DNA from: JABDGM01 sp046349975
Lineage (GTDB): Bacteria > Planctomycetota > Planctomycetia > Pirellulales > Lacipirellulaceae
NCBI GenBank assembly: GCA_046349975.1
Contig: JAXMBH010000010.1
Coordinates: 62,001-126,000, forward strand
DNA length: 64,000 nt
Reading direction: 5' to 3'
The notes under the pieces were generated by a model. That model was not told the origin of the DNA and made no database searches. It worked only from the letters and a program-made list of their open reading frames with translations. Positions 1 to 6,866 of the stretch are shown here, in pieces. Numbering within the stretch: position 1 is the stretch's first letter; every line of letters begins with the position of its first letter. A program made the translations under genes and the position numbers.

Positions 1-2
1 CG

Positions 3-206
3 GTCCAGGCAAGTAAGCCGGAACACGGCGGCACGCTCAATTGGCCAGCGCCGTTTGCAAGTGTCGACCAGCTGCCGGATCCGAAGACGCTGGTGATTGC
101 GTGGAAGCCCGTCATCAATGGCTGGGATATTGTGCTGGGGCGCAAGGTGATTGAAGCGCCAAGCGAATACACGCACTGGTTGCCGATGATTCCGCAGCCG
201 GAGTGA
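3..206 (+). CDS. C-terminal fragment of unknown protein (cut by window edge)
   Basis: An open frame enters from the left edge and stops at TGA 204-206, leaving 67 residues. It contains no start, so the gene begins outside the window. The end (…THWLPMIPQPE) resembles the W-x-P-x-P tail of DUF551-like phage and planctomycete proteins, but that is a weak likeness and the function is unknown. Confidence 0.4.
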   Translation, partial: VQASKPEHGGTLNWPAPFASVDQLPDPKTLVIAWKPVINGWDIVLGRKVIEAPSEYTHWLPMIPQPE

Positions 207-277
207 CGCCGCCGGCTGGTTCGCGGGCATGCCGCGAGAACCAGCTGAGGCAACTTGATATCGCGATGGCAGTCGGA

Positions 278-715
278 TTAGACCGCTTCCCGCGCCGCTG
301 CACTGTTTGCCAAGTAGTGGTCTAAGCTGCAGGCGCCCGGGCCGTTGGCGATGAGGAATACCATCGTGCCCATCATGGAGAGGTTTTTCAGGAAGTGAAT
401 CATTTGCATGTTGCGGGCATCGCCGTCGAAAGTCCAGAAGTCGTGGAAGTAGTATGTGGCGAGTACGAGGAAGACCAGCAGCAGCGCGGCACCGAATGGG
501 GTGCGATAGCCGGCGACAATCGACACGCTGCCGACGAGCAGGAACGCAATCGCGCCGACCAGCATCACTTGGCTGGCCGGCACGCCTTCGGCAGTCATGT
601 AGTCGGCGACGCTGCTGAAGTTGGGGATTTTGTTGCCCAGCGCGCTCATGGCGAAGATGACGACGATCATGATTCGGCCGGCGAGGCTGGCGGCGTTTTG
701 AAGAACGTTGTTCAT
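278..715 (-). CDS. DoxX family membrane protein
   Basis: This 145-residue protein has about four hydrophobic helices (roughly residues 10-28, 50-70, 75-95 and 108-125) and the DoxX-type opening …LAGRIMIVVIFAMSALGN, with a conserved polar loop around residue 95. DoxX proteins sit in the inner membrane and are linked to thiol stress and quinone-associated redox functions; the exact reaction here cannot be read. The ATG has AGGA about 10 nt upstream. It lies 72 nt downstream of the pirin gene on the same strand, with no terminator between, so the two are probably one operon under the operator at 1510-1525. Confidence 0.85.
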   Translation of the reverse strand: MNNVLQNAASLAGRIMIVVIFAMSALGNKIPNFSSVADYMTAEGVPASQVMLVGAIAFLLVGSVSIVAGYRTPFGAALLLVFLVLATYYFHDFWTFDGDARNMQMIHFLKNLSMMGTMVFLIANGPGACSLDHYLANSAAAREAV

Positions 716-787
716 GGGAACGGTTCCTGAAGTTGGTGGTGGTTGAGCTTGTTGAATGAGGTGGTTGCGCGTCGAGTGCCAGCGACC

Positions 788-1486
788 TCACGGGAGGTCG
801 AACAGCATGACTTCGGCGTCGCCGATGGCCGCGATATCGAGCATGGTTTCGCTGCTGACTGCGGCGCCGTCGCTCGTGTGGAGCAGTTCGCCGTTGAGTG
901 TGGCGTTGCCGCGCAGCACTTGCAGCCAGGCATGTCGGCCGGGCGCGAGGCGATGCGTGACGCGTGCGTTCGGGTCCAGCGAAGCGAGGTAAATCCGAGC
1001 ATCTTGATGGATCAAGAGTGCGCCGTCGGCTGCATTTGGTGCCGCGACGAGTCGCAGCCGATTGTGCCGCTCCTCTTCGGCGAATCGCTTTTGTTCGTAG
1101 CTGGGTTCGAGGCCGTCGCGGTTGGGAAACAGCCAAATCTGGTAGAGATGGACGGGTTCACTGGCGGAAGGGTTGAACTCGCTATGCGTGATGCCAGTGC
1201 CGGCGGACATGCGTTGGAATTCGCCGGACCGCAGCACTTCGCCGTTCCCCATCGAGTCTTTGTGTTCGAGAGCGCCCGAGAGCACGTACGTGACGATTTC
1301 CATGTTGTCGTGCGGATGTGTGCCGAAGCCTTGGCCGGGGGCGACAATGTCTTCATTCATCACGCGCAAGGCGCGGAAGTGCACATGTTTCGGGTCACGA
1401 TAGGGGCCGAACGAGAACGTGTGGTAGGTATCGAGCCAGCCATAGTTGGCGTGGCCGCGGTCGCCCGCGCGTCGAATAGTGATCAT
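788..1486 (-). CDS. Pirin family protein (YhhW-type bicupin)
   Basis: The 232 residues match the bicupin pirin family. The N-terminal cupin shows the metal-ligand pattern HPHDNMEIVTYVLSG (about residues 57-71), followed by H-x-x-x near 101 and a Glu nearby. Family members bind Fe and some have quercetin 2,3-dioxygenase activity; the physiological substrate is unknown. GAGGA lies about 9 nt before the ATG. doxX follows on the same strand and marR lies upstream, also on the minus strand. A 16-bp site just upstream (1510-1525) matches the site in front of marR, pointing to MarR control. Confidence 0.92.
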   Translation of the reverse strand: MITIRRAGDRGHANYGWLDTYHTFSFGPYRDPKHVHFRALRVMNEDIVAPGQGFGTHPHDNMEIVTYVLSGALEHKDSMGNGEVLRSGEFQRMSAGTGITHSEFNPSASEPVHLYQIWLFPNRDGLEPSYEQKRFAEEERHNRLRLVAAPNAADGALLIHQDARIYLASLDPNARVTHRLAPGRHAWLQVLRGNATLNGELLHTSDGAAVSSETMLDIAAIGDAEVMLFDLP

Positions 1487-1509
1487 TGTGAGTTTCCTCT
1501 TAGCCGATT

Positions 1510-1525
1510 AGTTGATATGTAAAGT
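1510..1525 (-). promoter_or_regulatory. Putative MarR operator in front of pirin-doxX
   Basis: Read on the minus strand this 16-mer is ACTTTACATATCAACT. It matches the near-perfect palindrome upstream of marR (2069-2084) at 14 of 16 positions and lies 24 bp before the pirin start. Two matching sites flanking the regulator gene suggest that the MarR protein binds both. Inference from sequence only. Confidence 0.6.
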
Positions 1526-1560
1526 ATCTTGCAAAAAAATTTTGTCGACGATGCAGGCAA

Positions 1561-2034
1561 TTATGTATGGCCCGCGCTGCGGGCTTTCTCGAGCAGCCGC
1601 GAGAGCGTGGAGAGCTCGTGTTGCGACAGGTGGCCGACGAGTTGCTGCTGCAGCTCGTTGAGCGGTTTGTCGATTCGCTGGATTAGATCGAGGGCTTTGC
1701 GAGTGATCGCCACGTACACGACGCGGCGGTCCTGTTCGCAGCGCTGCCGGGTAACGAGCGCCTGCTTCTCGAGCCGGTCGATAAGACCGGTAATCGCCGG
1801 GACGACTTGGATCATGCGATCGGCGATTTCGAGTGAGGGCAGCGGCTGGCCTTCGCCGCGGAGGATCCGCAGCACGTTGTATTGCGACGACGTGAGGCCG
1901 AACGTGCGCAGGAGCCGGCCGAGGCGATTATCGAGCCAGTCGCTGGTGCGCAGAATATTGAGCACGGCTGCTTGCGCCGGAGACTCGAACGGCCGGCGTT
2001 TTTTGAGTTCGCGTTGGAGTTTTTCGGAGGACAT
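1561..2034 (-). CDS. MarR family transcriptional regulator
   Basis: The 157-residue protein has the winged-helix layout of the MarR family. The recognition region is around residues 57-100 (…SSQYNVLRILRGEGQPLPSLEIADRM…) and the wing holds the D-x-R dipeptide in CEQDRRVVYVAIT. It ends in a dimerisation helix (…LLEKARSAG). Such proteins are dimeric repressors released by phenolic or oxidising ligands. No clear Shine-Dalgarno precedes the ATG. The palindrome at 2069-2084 suggests autoregulation, and the related site before pirin suggests that pirin and doxX are its targets. Confidence 0.9.
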   Translation of the reverse strand: MSSEKLQRELKKRRPFESPAQAAVLNILRTSDWLDNRLGRLLRTFGLTSSQYNVLRILRGEGQPLPSLEIADRMIQVVPAITGLIDRLEKQALVTRQRCEQDRRVVYVAITRKALDLIQRIDKPLNELQQQLVGHLSQHELSTLSRLLEKARSAGHT

Positions 2035-2068
2035 GGCTTGGACTGATGCGTTAGGACAGCTCCCAATT

Positions 2069-2084
2069 AGTTTACATATAAACT
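2069..2084 (-). promoter_or_regulatory. Putative MarR operator (autoregulatory)
   Basis: AGTTTACATATAAACT is a 6-4-6 inverted repeat (AGTTTA / TAAACT) 35 bp upstream of the marR start. Its size fits MarR dimer sites, and it is nearly repeated before pirin at 1510-1525. Confidence 0.6.
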
Positions 2085-2361
2085 GACTCTATGTCAAGTG
2101 ACTGGCGGTGACGCAGGGTAATCCGTCAGAAGGACACTACGGAACGGCAACGGCGCTTGCGACCGGCGCCGATTTCCGGCACTGACGTTCCGCGGTACTT
2201 TTTTGTGCGCGGTCAACAGGCCGGCCACGAGATCGAGGGCTTGCGGAATTGCGAAATCGGTCGAGCTTTAAAGCCTGGTGGCGACGTCGGGTGGGCTGCG
2301 AATTTTGAGACTCCTGGGCAAACGCATTTTTTATCGCAAAAAGTCAGGTTAGAATATTTGT

Positions 2362-2892
2362 ATGTTTCAGATTGTCGCTATTGGTGCCGCCGCAATTGCG
2401 CTACTGCTAGACCTATTCTCGCATCGCTTCCAAAGAGCAACGCTAGCCGTGTCAAACCTGCAAACTAAAGGTAAGGCGAGTCGTGAAGAAACGGCCCGGC
2501 TGCAAATGGCGTTGATGCCAGATTGGGTTGGCACTGCTGCGTTGCTAGAAAAGGCAATGGCCATAATCGCCGCGATTCTGCTTTATTTCGCTTTCGCATC
2601 GTGGGCGGTGGCCGCTTTTGCAATTTCCTATTTGCTCGGCTTATTCGCGGGGATCGGCGGTGTTTTTATCCCACTCATGCCATACGCATGGTATCTGGCG
2701 TCAATCGAAAAGCATCTTGAAAGTAGCCGCTGGAAACTTGTCGCGGGGCAACGATTACCAACCGGGGCGACGATAGACGTTGTAGAGTCAATGGACTTGA
2801 GCCGCTTGACGCGAGAATTGGCCGACGAATCAACAACCGGAAAGCTAAGCGTCGAAGCCATCGCGGCGGGACGCATACAGAACCAAATATGA
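2362..2892 (+). CDS. Hypothetical membrane protein
   Basis: The 176-residue protein is not recognised. It has an N-terminal hydrophobic segment (about residues 3-18), a charged stretch, and two further hydrophobic helices (about 62-80 and 82-108), then a soluble charged C-terminal half of about 65 residues. The start ATG follows an AT-rich stretch that could hold the promoter, and no strong ribosome site is visible. It lies alone between marR and the integrated element, on the strand opposite to marR. Confidence 0.6.
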   Translation: MFQIVAIGAAAIALLLDLFSHRFQRATLAVSNLQTKGKASREETARLQMALMPDWVGTAALLEKAMAIIAAILLYFAFASWAVAAFAISYLLGLFAGIGGVFIPLMPYAWYLASIEKHLESSRWKLVAGQRLPTGATIDVVESMDLSRLTRELADESTTGKLSVEAIAAGRIQNQI

Positions 2893-2905
2893 AATCTACT
2901 GATTC

Positions 2906-2976
2906 GGGGAAAACAAAGGTGGGGGAAAACAAAGGTGGGGAAAACAAAGGTGGCTGGGGAAAACAAAGGTGGCTGG
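2906..2976. repeat. Four tandem copies of a ~17-bp unit
   Basis: The unit GGGGAAAACAAAGGTG occurs at 2906-2921 and 2922-2937, then twice more as a slightly longer form ending in GCTG (2938-2955 and 2956-2973). It starts 14 bp after the stop of the preceding gene. The tail GGTGGCTGGAACC resembles short repeats seen near REP-associated transposase genes, but no such gene is present here. Confidence 0.8.
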
Positions 2977-3154
2977 AACCGATTAGCAACACCAGTATCT
3001 TCCGCTATCATCTCCCAGCGCGTTCCGTTGGCCGGTCGTCGTTTTAGGTAGCCTCAAGACCGAGATGGCTTGAACAAGTAAGACCGTCCGAGAAGGAATC
3101 CGTGATCTTAGACACGGTAATTGGGCCGCCGACATCAAGCAGCGCAAGAAGAGA

Positions 3155-3198
3155 AGTGGAGCGGAAGGGAGTCGAACCCTCGACCTCTGCATTGCGAA
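3155..3198. repeat. attL: copy of the tRNA-Ala 3' half
   Basis: These 44 bp are identical to 14161-14204, which cover the T arm, variable region and anticodon-arm 3' strand of tRNA-Ala(CGC). The identity stops inside the anticodon loop, the usual crossover region for tRNA-targeting tyrosine integrases. The 5' half of a tRNA is not present here, so this is an att copy and not a gene. Confidence 0.9.
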
Positions 3199-3413
3199 AA
3201 CAATTGTCCTTTGCTTACAGCCTGCTTTCGCCGACATTTTCGCAGAATTCTAGCATCTTGGGTAGTACTATTCGCACCAATACTACCCACGTATACCCAA
3301 ATGGCTACCCATCGATACCCGACCAGCAGTGGTCAGCGCTACGGTGGTGTTACCAATTAGTAACAGAATGCGGCCCCCGGCCCTGCCCGCCGGGGTTCCC
3401 GCCATGATTGTGG
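3199..3413. promoter_or_regulatory. Element left end: clustered TACCC motifs (possible integrase arm sites)
   Basis: No gene is seen in these 215 bp. GGGTAGTA (3260-3267) and TACTACCC (3281-3288) form a perfect 8-bp inverted repeat. Further TACCC copies follow within the next 40 bp, around 3294, 3306 and 3316. The same motif forms a perfect palindrome near the other end (14068-14084). Recurrence of one short motif near both ends is what integrase arm-type sites look like; this is inferred. Confidence 0.45.
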
Positions 3414-3737
3414 TTACAGCTTCGCCATCCGCTTAACTTTGCGTTTCGCTTCGTTGAGCTTGCGCAGTTCGTGCGGCGTGAGTTCCCATCGTGCGTCGTG
3501 CTCTTCCCAATCCCACGGGTCGCTGTCTTCATCGCTCACAATGCTGGCGGCAATCGCGTCCAGCATCTTGCGTGCTTGTAGTGGGTCGAGCCGTGAGACG
3601 TTGAGCACGTCGCGGCGTGCCATCGGTTCGGCGTCAGGCCGAGACTCAAAACCATTGCCTTCGCGAATGAGCCGAGCACGTTCGGCAATTGCGGGGTCGA
3701 GAGCTAATTCATTCCCACAAAGAATTGCTGTAGCCAT
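3414..3737 (-). CDS. Hypothetical protein, last gene of the element
   Basis: The 107-residue, highly charged protein is not recognised. The C-terminal part (…ARWELTPHELRKLNEAKRKVKRMAKL) is basic and probably helical, and the middle is acidic (SDEDSDPWDWEEHD). A GGAAAGGGA stretch lies upstream of the ATG. It is the gene nearest attL and is preceded by the structured region 3757-3945. It could be a DNA- or RNA-binding accessory protein; no function is claimed. Confidence 0.55.
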   Translation of the reverse strand: MATAILCGNELALDPAIAERARLIREGNGFESRPDAEPMARRDVLNVSRLDPLQARKMLDAIAASIVSDEDSDPWDWEEHDARWELTPHELRKLNEAKRKVKRMAKL

Positions 3738-3756
3738 CTTTGGCTAATCCCTTTCC

Positions 3757-3945
3757 TGCGCGCATCGGCGGAAAAGGTGCCGGCCCCACGGGCGAGCCGG
3801 CGGATGTTCCGATGCGCGCATACAAAAAGCCAGTAGGCCGCGCACCTCGGTTAGAAAAGGGTTCGTAAGAAACCCCCGCGCTGCAATTGCTCCCCGGCTA
3901 TACCGGCTCACTCTCAACAGCGCCCAAGCTGCACGGCCTACTGGC
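3757..3945 (-). promoter_or_regulatory. Two consecutive large stem-loops; structured leader or small RNA candidate
   Basis: Read on the minus strand, the first stem pairs 3934-3945 with 3829-3840 (12 perfect bp, ~93-nt loop) and runs straight into TTTTTG, like an intrinsic terminator. The second stem pairs 3809-3820 with 3757-3768 (12 perfect bp) and encloses a smaller stem 3797-3801/3779-3783. The second structure ends just before the ribosome site of the 107-residue gene. A 71-residue open frame across the region has poor coding character and is not called. Confidence 0.55.
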
Positions 3946-4069
3946 CTGATGCTATACATCGAAACACCTTACGTTTTTCGGGATTCTACGCCCGGTCGGT
4001 TTCAAGTCTCAGCGTGAAACTTGATTCCAACGCGGTTATTCTGCACTCTCGCCGCTCATTCTGTCAATC

Positions 4070-4432
4070 TCAGCACAATTTCTTGTGGTCATCGGGAAAC
4101 CCGTCCCCCACAGACGCATGATCTACTGACCGGCCACTGACGTTCAGCATTGATGCGGCTTGGTCGCGGGTCTTGCAGTTACTTGGTGGCAAATTTTCCA
4201 CCAAGTTTTTCTTGCGGCCTCTACCACCAGCCTTCTGCCCAGCGGATTTCCGTTCCTTCGCCTCCGGCTCCAACAACTTCTTCAGCCTCGCCGAAACCAT
4301 TGCCCGCTGGGATTCGTTCAAGATCGCTAGACGGTGGCCCATTTTGGGCCACCGTATATCGCAGCAGCCATTGCCCGCTGGGATTCGTTCAAGTCCACTC
4401 GGAAACCATCGCACAGAATTGCGTCTCCCGCG
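4070..4432 (-). pseudogene. ParB/KorB-like phage protein, damaged by an internal duplication
   Basis: An open frame of 114 codons ends at 4070. The core LNESQRAMVSARL… and the distal …RDQAASMLNVSGRSVDHA match ParB-like phage proteins (…LTESQRAMVAA… then a helix-turn-helix). A 24-bp segment coding LNESQRAM occurs twice, 71 bp apart (4299-4322 and 4370-4393), so the upstream copy is read in another frame. Between the copies sits a perfect hairpin (4331-4341/4345-4355, 3-nt loop). The normal N-terminus is missing. I read it as a broken gene; an alternative is a short rearranged protein starting in the damaged region. Confidence 0.6.
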
Positions 4433-4442
4433 TTCCCGCGCC

Positions 4443-4706
4443 TCACTTGGTAATCTCAGTCGTCGGCACTGGCGATGCGTCTACGGGGCTCTGGGGCGTT
4501 ATCCCTAATTCCGCTGGAGTGATGCCGGCCATTCCACTCACCCGCATCACAGCCAGGCCCACTCCACGAGCGATGGCCATTTGCAGTTCTTTGTCCGTCA
4601 AGCCGAACTTGGCTTGCACCGCTGGCCCACACTCGGCAATCACGCGTTGCAGCTTGTTCGCCACGTCGTCGCCAGCTCGGTGGAATTGCTTGGCACGGTC
4701 TTTCAT
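4443..4706 (-). CDS. Hypothetical small protein downstream of tape-measure-like gene
   Basis: The 87-residue protein is mostly helical and moderately charged (MKDRAKQFHRAGDDVANKLQ…), with a C-terminal Pro/Thr-rich tail. Its ATG overlaps the stop of the tape-measure-like gene by 4 nt, indicating translational coupling. In tailed phages a small chaperone gene often adjoins the tape measure gene, though usually upstream. The role here is unknown. Confidence 0.6.
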   Translation of the reverse strand: MKDRAKQFHRAGDDVANKLQRVIAECGPAVQAKFGLTDKELQMAIARGVGLAVMRVSGMAGITPAELGITPQSPVDASPVPTTEITK

Positions 4707-5863
4707 CGCACGCCCGCCACTTTCACGTAGGCCTCATTCTGCGAGTAGCCTTGTCGCATTAGCTGCACCATCTCGGCGAGCTGGTCGTTTGTCTTCTTGG
4801 TGTTCGCCGCCGTAGCTTTCTCTTCCGCCGTGGCCTCACCTTTGGCACCCTTCGTGGTCGGGGCGGTGCCCGCCACCCGCGCCATATCCGTGGGCTTCAG
4901 CGGCCCCTCGTCGCCACGCCCCAGCATGATATCCACCGCTTTGGTGCGGAGGTCTTTAATCTTGGCGTCGAATGTGTCAACGTAGGAATCGAGTGACTGG
5001 GTACTGATTTCCATGCTCTGGGGAAGTAACAGATTGAGCGCGTCGACAGCGCCCCGAATGCTCTTCACCACAAAGTTCATTCCCATGATGATGGCGGCCG
5101 AGCCCTCCAGCATGACCGCCCGCATCGTCTTGATGGTCCAGATGACGCTATTGACGGCCAGCGGAATCTCGTCCGCATAACTCGCCACGAGTTGGTTCTT
5201 CTGCGCGTTAAGGAGCGTGCCGAACTTATCGAAGCTTTGTTGCGCCTCGCCCATCGACTTTACGGATTCATTGGACAAGATGCCATTCATCCGCGCCAGC
5301 TCATCCGAGAACTTCACAATCTCGGCCGTCCCGCTGTTGATAATGGCGTTTAGTTCCTTCGAGCCCTTGCCGAAAATATCCTGCGCCATGGCCGCGCGGG
5401 TGGACTTGTCGTCAATCGAGTTGAGCGCGTCGACGATTGCCAGGAACTGGGCTTCCACGGGCAACTCCAGCAGCTGGCGGAAGTCCAGGTGTAGTTGATT
5501 GAAAGAGCCGATGGCGCTGTCGCTGCCCTTCGCCGCATCGCCTAACAACTGCTTCATCTTGTGCAGGCCGGCGTGCAAGGCCTCCGTGCTGCCGCCTAGT
5601 TGCACGCTCGCGTAGTCGAGCGCCTGCAATGCTTCCGCGCTAATCGAGAGATTGTCGGCCAGGTCGCCGAGCGCATCGACGGCCGCCACGGTCTGTTGCG
5701 TGAATGCCGCCATCGCGGCCAGGCCGACTCCGCCGATAATGTTCGTGGCGCTGGTCAATTCGCTCACGAACCCACTGAACTTGTTGCGGGCGAAGTTGAG
5801 GCCCTTTACCAGCGGGTCGGTCACCGCCGTGATGTTCACCGCCATGCTGCCGATGGTTGCCAC
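4703..5863 (-). CDS. Phage tail tape-measure-like protein
   Basis: At 386 residues it is short for a tape measure protein. Residues about 65-190 (…LGDLADNLSISAEALQALDYASVQLGG…, then …FGKGSKELNAII) carry the pattern seen in tape-measure N-terminal regions. A hydrophobic stretch near 40-60 and another near 235-270 could span a membrane, and the C-terminal third is an Ala/Lys/Thr-rich linker. A GTG start overlaps the stop of the 77-residue gene by one base. No tail tube, assembly chaperone or baseplate genes are nearby, so a role in an actual tail is doubtful. It may be a relic or a protein recruited for another purpose. Confidence 0.7.
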   Translation of the reverse strand: MATIGSMAVNITAVTDPLVKGLNFARNKFSGFVSELTSATNIIGGVGLAAMAAFTQQTVAAVDALGDLADNLSISAEALQALDYASVQLGGSTEALHAGLHKMKQLLGDAAKGSDSAIGSFNQLHLDFRQLLELPVEAQFLAIVDALNSIDDKSTRAAMAQDIFGKGSKELNAIINSGTAEIVKFSDELARMNGILSNESVKSMGEAQQSFDKFGTLLNAQKNQLVASYADEIPLAVNSVIWTIKTMRAVMLEGSAAIIMGMNFVVKSIRGAVDALNLLLPQSMEISTQSLDSYVDTFDAKIKDLRTKAVDIMLGRGDEGPLKPTDMARVAGTAPTTKGAKGEATAEEKATAANTKKTNDQLAEMVQLMRQGYSQNEAYVKVAGVR

Positions 5864-6096
5864 TACTTCGCCCTCCGCAGTTCCACCGGCCCCCGCCGGG
5901 CTAGCTTCAACAGTTCTTCGTGCGTACGCCGCCTGCCAATCACTTCAAACGGTTGCCCAGGACGGCGCGCTGACAACACGTACCAGACGCCAGCTTCGGC
6001 GCCGCTGAACTTGGTGAGCGGAATGAATTGCTCGGCAATAGCAACATCCACAAAACCATGCGGCCGTAACAAGCCATAGAGTTGGTTCGTGTTCAT
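5863..6096 (-). CDS. Hypothetical protein between head protease and tape-measure genes
   Basis: The 77-residue basic protein is not recognised. It overlaps the protease stop by 4 nt and the tape-measure GTG by one base, so it belongs to the same coupled operon. The C-terminal half is Arg-rich (…IGRRRTHEELLKLARRGPVELRRAK). Confidence 0.6.
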   Translation of the reverse strand: MNTNQLYGLLRPHGFVDVAIAEQFIPLTKFSGAEAGVWYVLSARRPGQPFEVIGRRRTHEELLKLARRGPVELRRAK

Positions 6097-6773
6097 GCCA
6101 CCGCCCTTGCTCTGGCCCGTGCCAGCTCTAACGACGCTTGCTGAAGACTTCGCATCGTGGTTGAGCGTTGTTCCGGTGCCTGCCCAACTAGTGCGGCAAA
6201 GGCCAGCTTGGCGACCACCATCGCTTGGGCCATTACTTGCTCTTGGCTCTTGGCTGCGATAGCCGAACTACGGCCGACCGAATCGGCCAGGCCGAACGAT
6301 ACCGCTTCCTCCGCGGTAAAGTACGTCTCAGCGTCCATCGCCGCGGCAACTTCCCGCATCGGTCGCCCGGTGCGAGCCACGTACATTTGCGCCGCAGACT
6401 TGCTGTATCCCTCCGCAACGTCGGCCACCGTCCGCAGCTCTTTGTAATTCCCCACCGCCATCGTCCAGGGGTGGTGAACCATCATTTGGCTGCCGCTGGC
6501 CATCTCGATACGGTCGCCAGCCATTGCAATTAGGCTGGCCGCACTGGCGGCAATGCCATCGACTTTCACGATCTTGCGAGCCGGATGTTCGCGAAGCAAA
6601 GTGTGGATGGCGACAGCATCATCGACAGCGCCGCCAGGGGAATTGATGCGAATGAGTAACGACGATGCGTCACCAGCCGCTTGCAGCGTGTCCCGCACGC
6701 CCTTGGCGGTCACGGCCTCGGGGCCGAATAGGTCACCAATGGCGTCGTAAATCCAGATTGTTTTTTCGCTCAT
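6093..6773 (-). CDS. Head maturation protease, ClpP-like (S14/S49 type)
   Basis: About 226 residues from MSEKTIW. The ClpP fold is recognisable from INSPGG (about 47-52), the nucleophile Ser in DGIAASAASLIAMAG (near 78-81) and the catalytic-His region MMVHHPW (about 101-107). Such proteases cleave the capsid delta domain during head assembly. The first 18 codons of the longer open frame, up to 6827, run through a hairpin-plus-T tract, so 6773 is the better start. Here the protease follows the capsid gene, whereas in HK97-type phages it normally precedes it. Confidence 0.85.
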   Translation of the reverse strand: MSEKTIWIYDAIGDLFGPEAVTAKGVRDTLQAAGDASSLLIRINSPGGAVDDAVAIHTLLREHPARKIVKVDGIAASAASLIAMAGDRIEMASGSQMMVHHPWTMAVGNYKELRTVADVAEGYSKSAAQMYVARTGRPMREVAAAMDAETYFTAEEAVSFGLADSVGRSSAIAAKSQEQVMAQAMVVAKLAFAALVGQAPEQRSTTMRSLQQASLELARARARAVA

Positions 6774-6776
6774 AGT

Positions 6777-6822
6777 AAAAAAGCCCCACAAGCAAAGACG
6801 GCGAAGTCGAAACTTGTGGGGC
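6777..6822 (-). terminator. Intrinsic terminator between capsid and protease genes
   Basis: On the minus strand GCCCCACAAG (6822-6813) pairs perfectly with CTTGTGGGGC (6792-6783) across a 20-nt loop, followed by TTTTTT. It comes 45 nt after the capsid stop and ends 4 nt before the protease ATG. It would limit read-through and give far more capsid than protease, or act as an attenuator. Confidence 0.75.
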
Positions 6823-6866
6823 CCCAAGGACGAGCCGCGACGAGCGGCGACGTGAAAAAGTATTGT

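Noticed and set aside
3155..3198. A second tRNA-Ala gene
   Set aside because: Only the 3' half is present and no 5' half or cloverleaf can be formed; it is the att repeat of the element.
3744..3959. 71-codon minus-strand open frame
   Set aside because: Coincides with two large perfect stem-loops and has no ribosome site; a structured non-coding region explains it better.
4703..6773. Evidence for a functional tail module
   Set aside because: Only one short tape-measure-like protein is seen; no tube, sheath, chaperone or baseplate genes, so a full tail is not supported.
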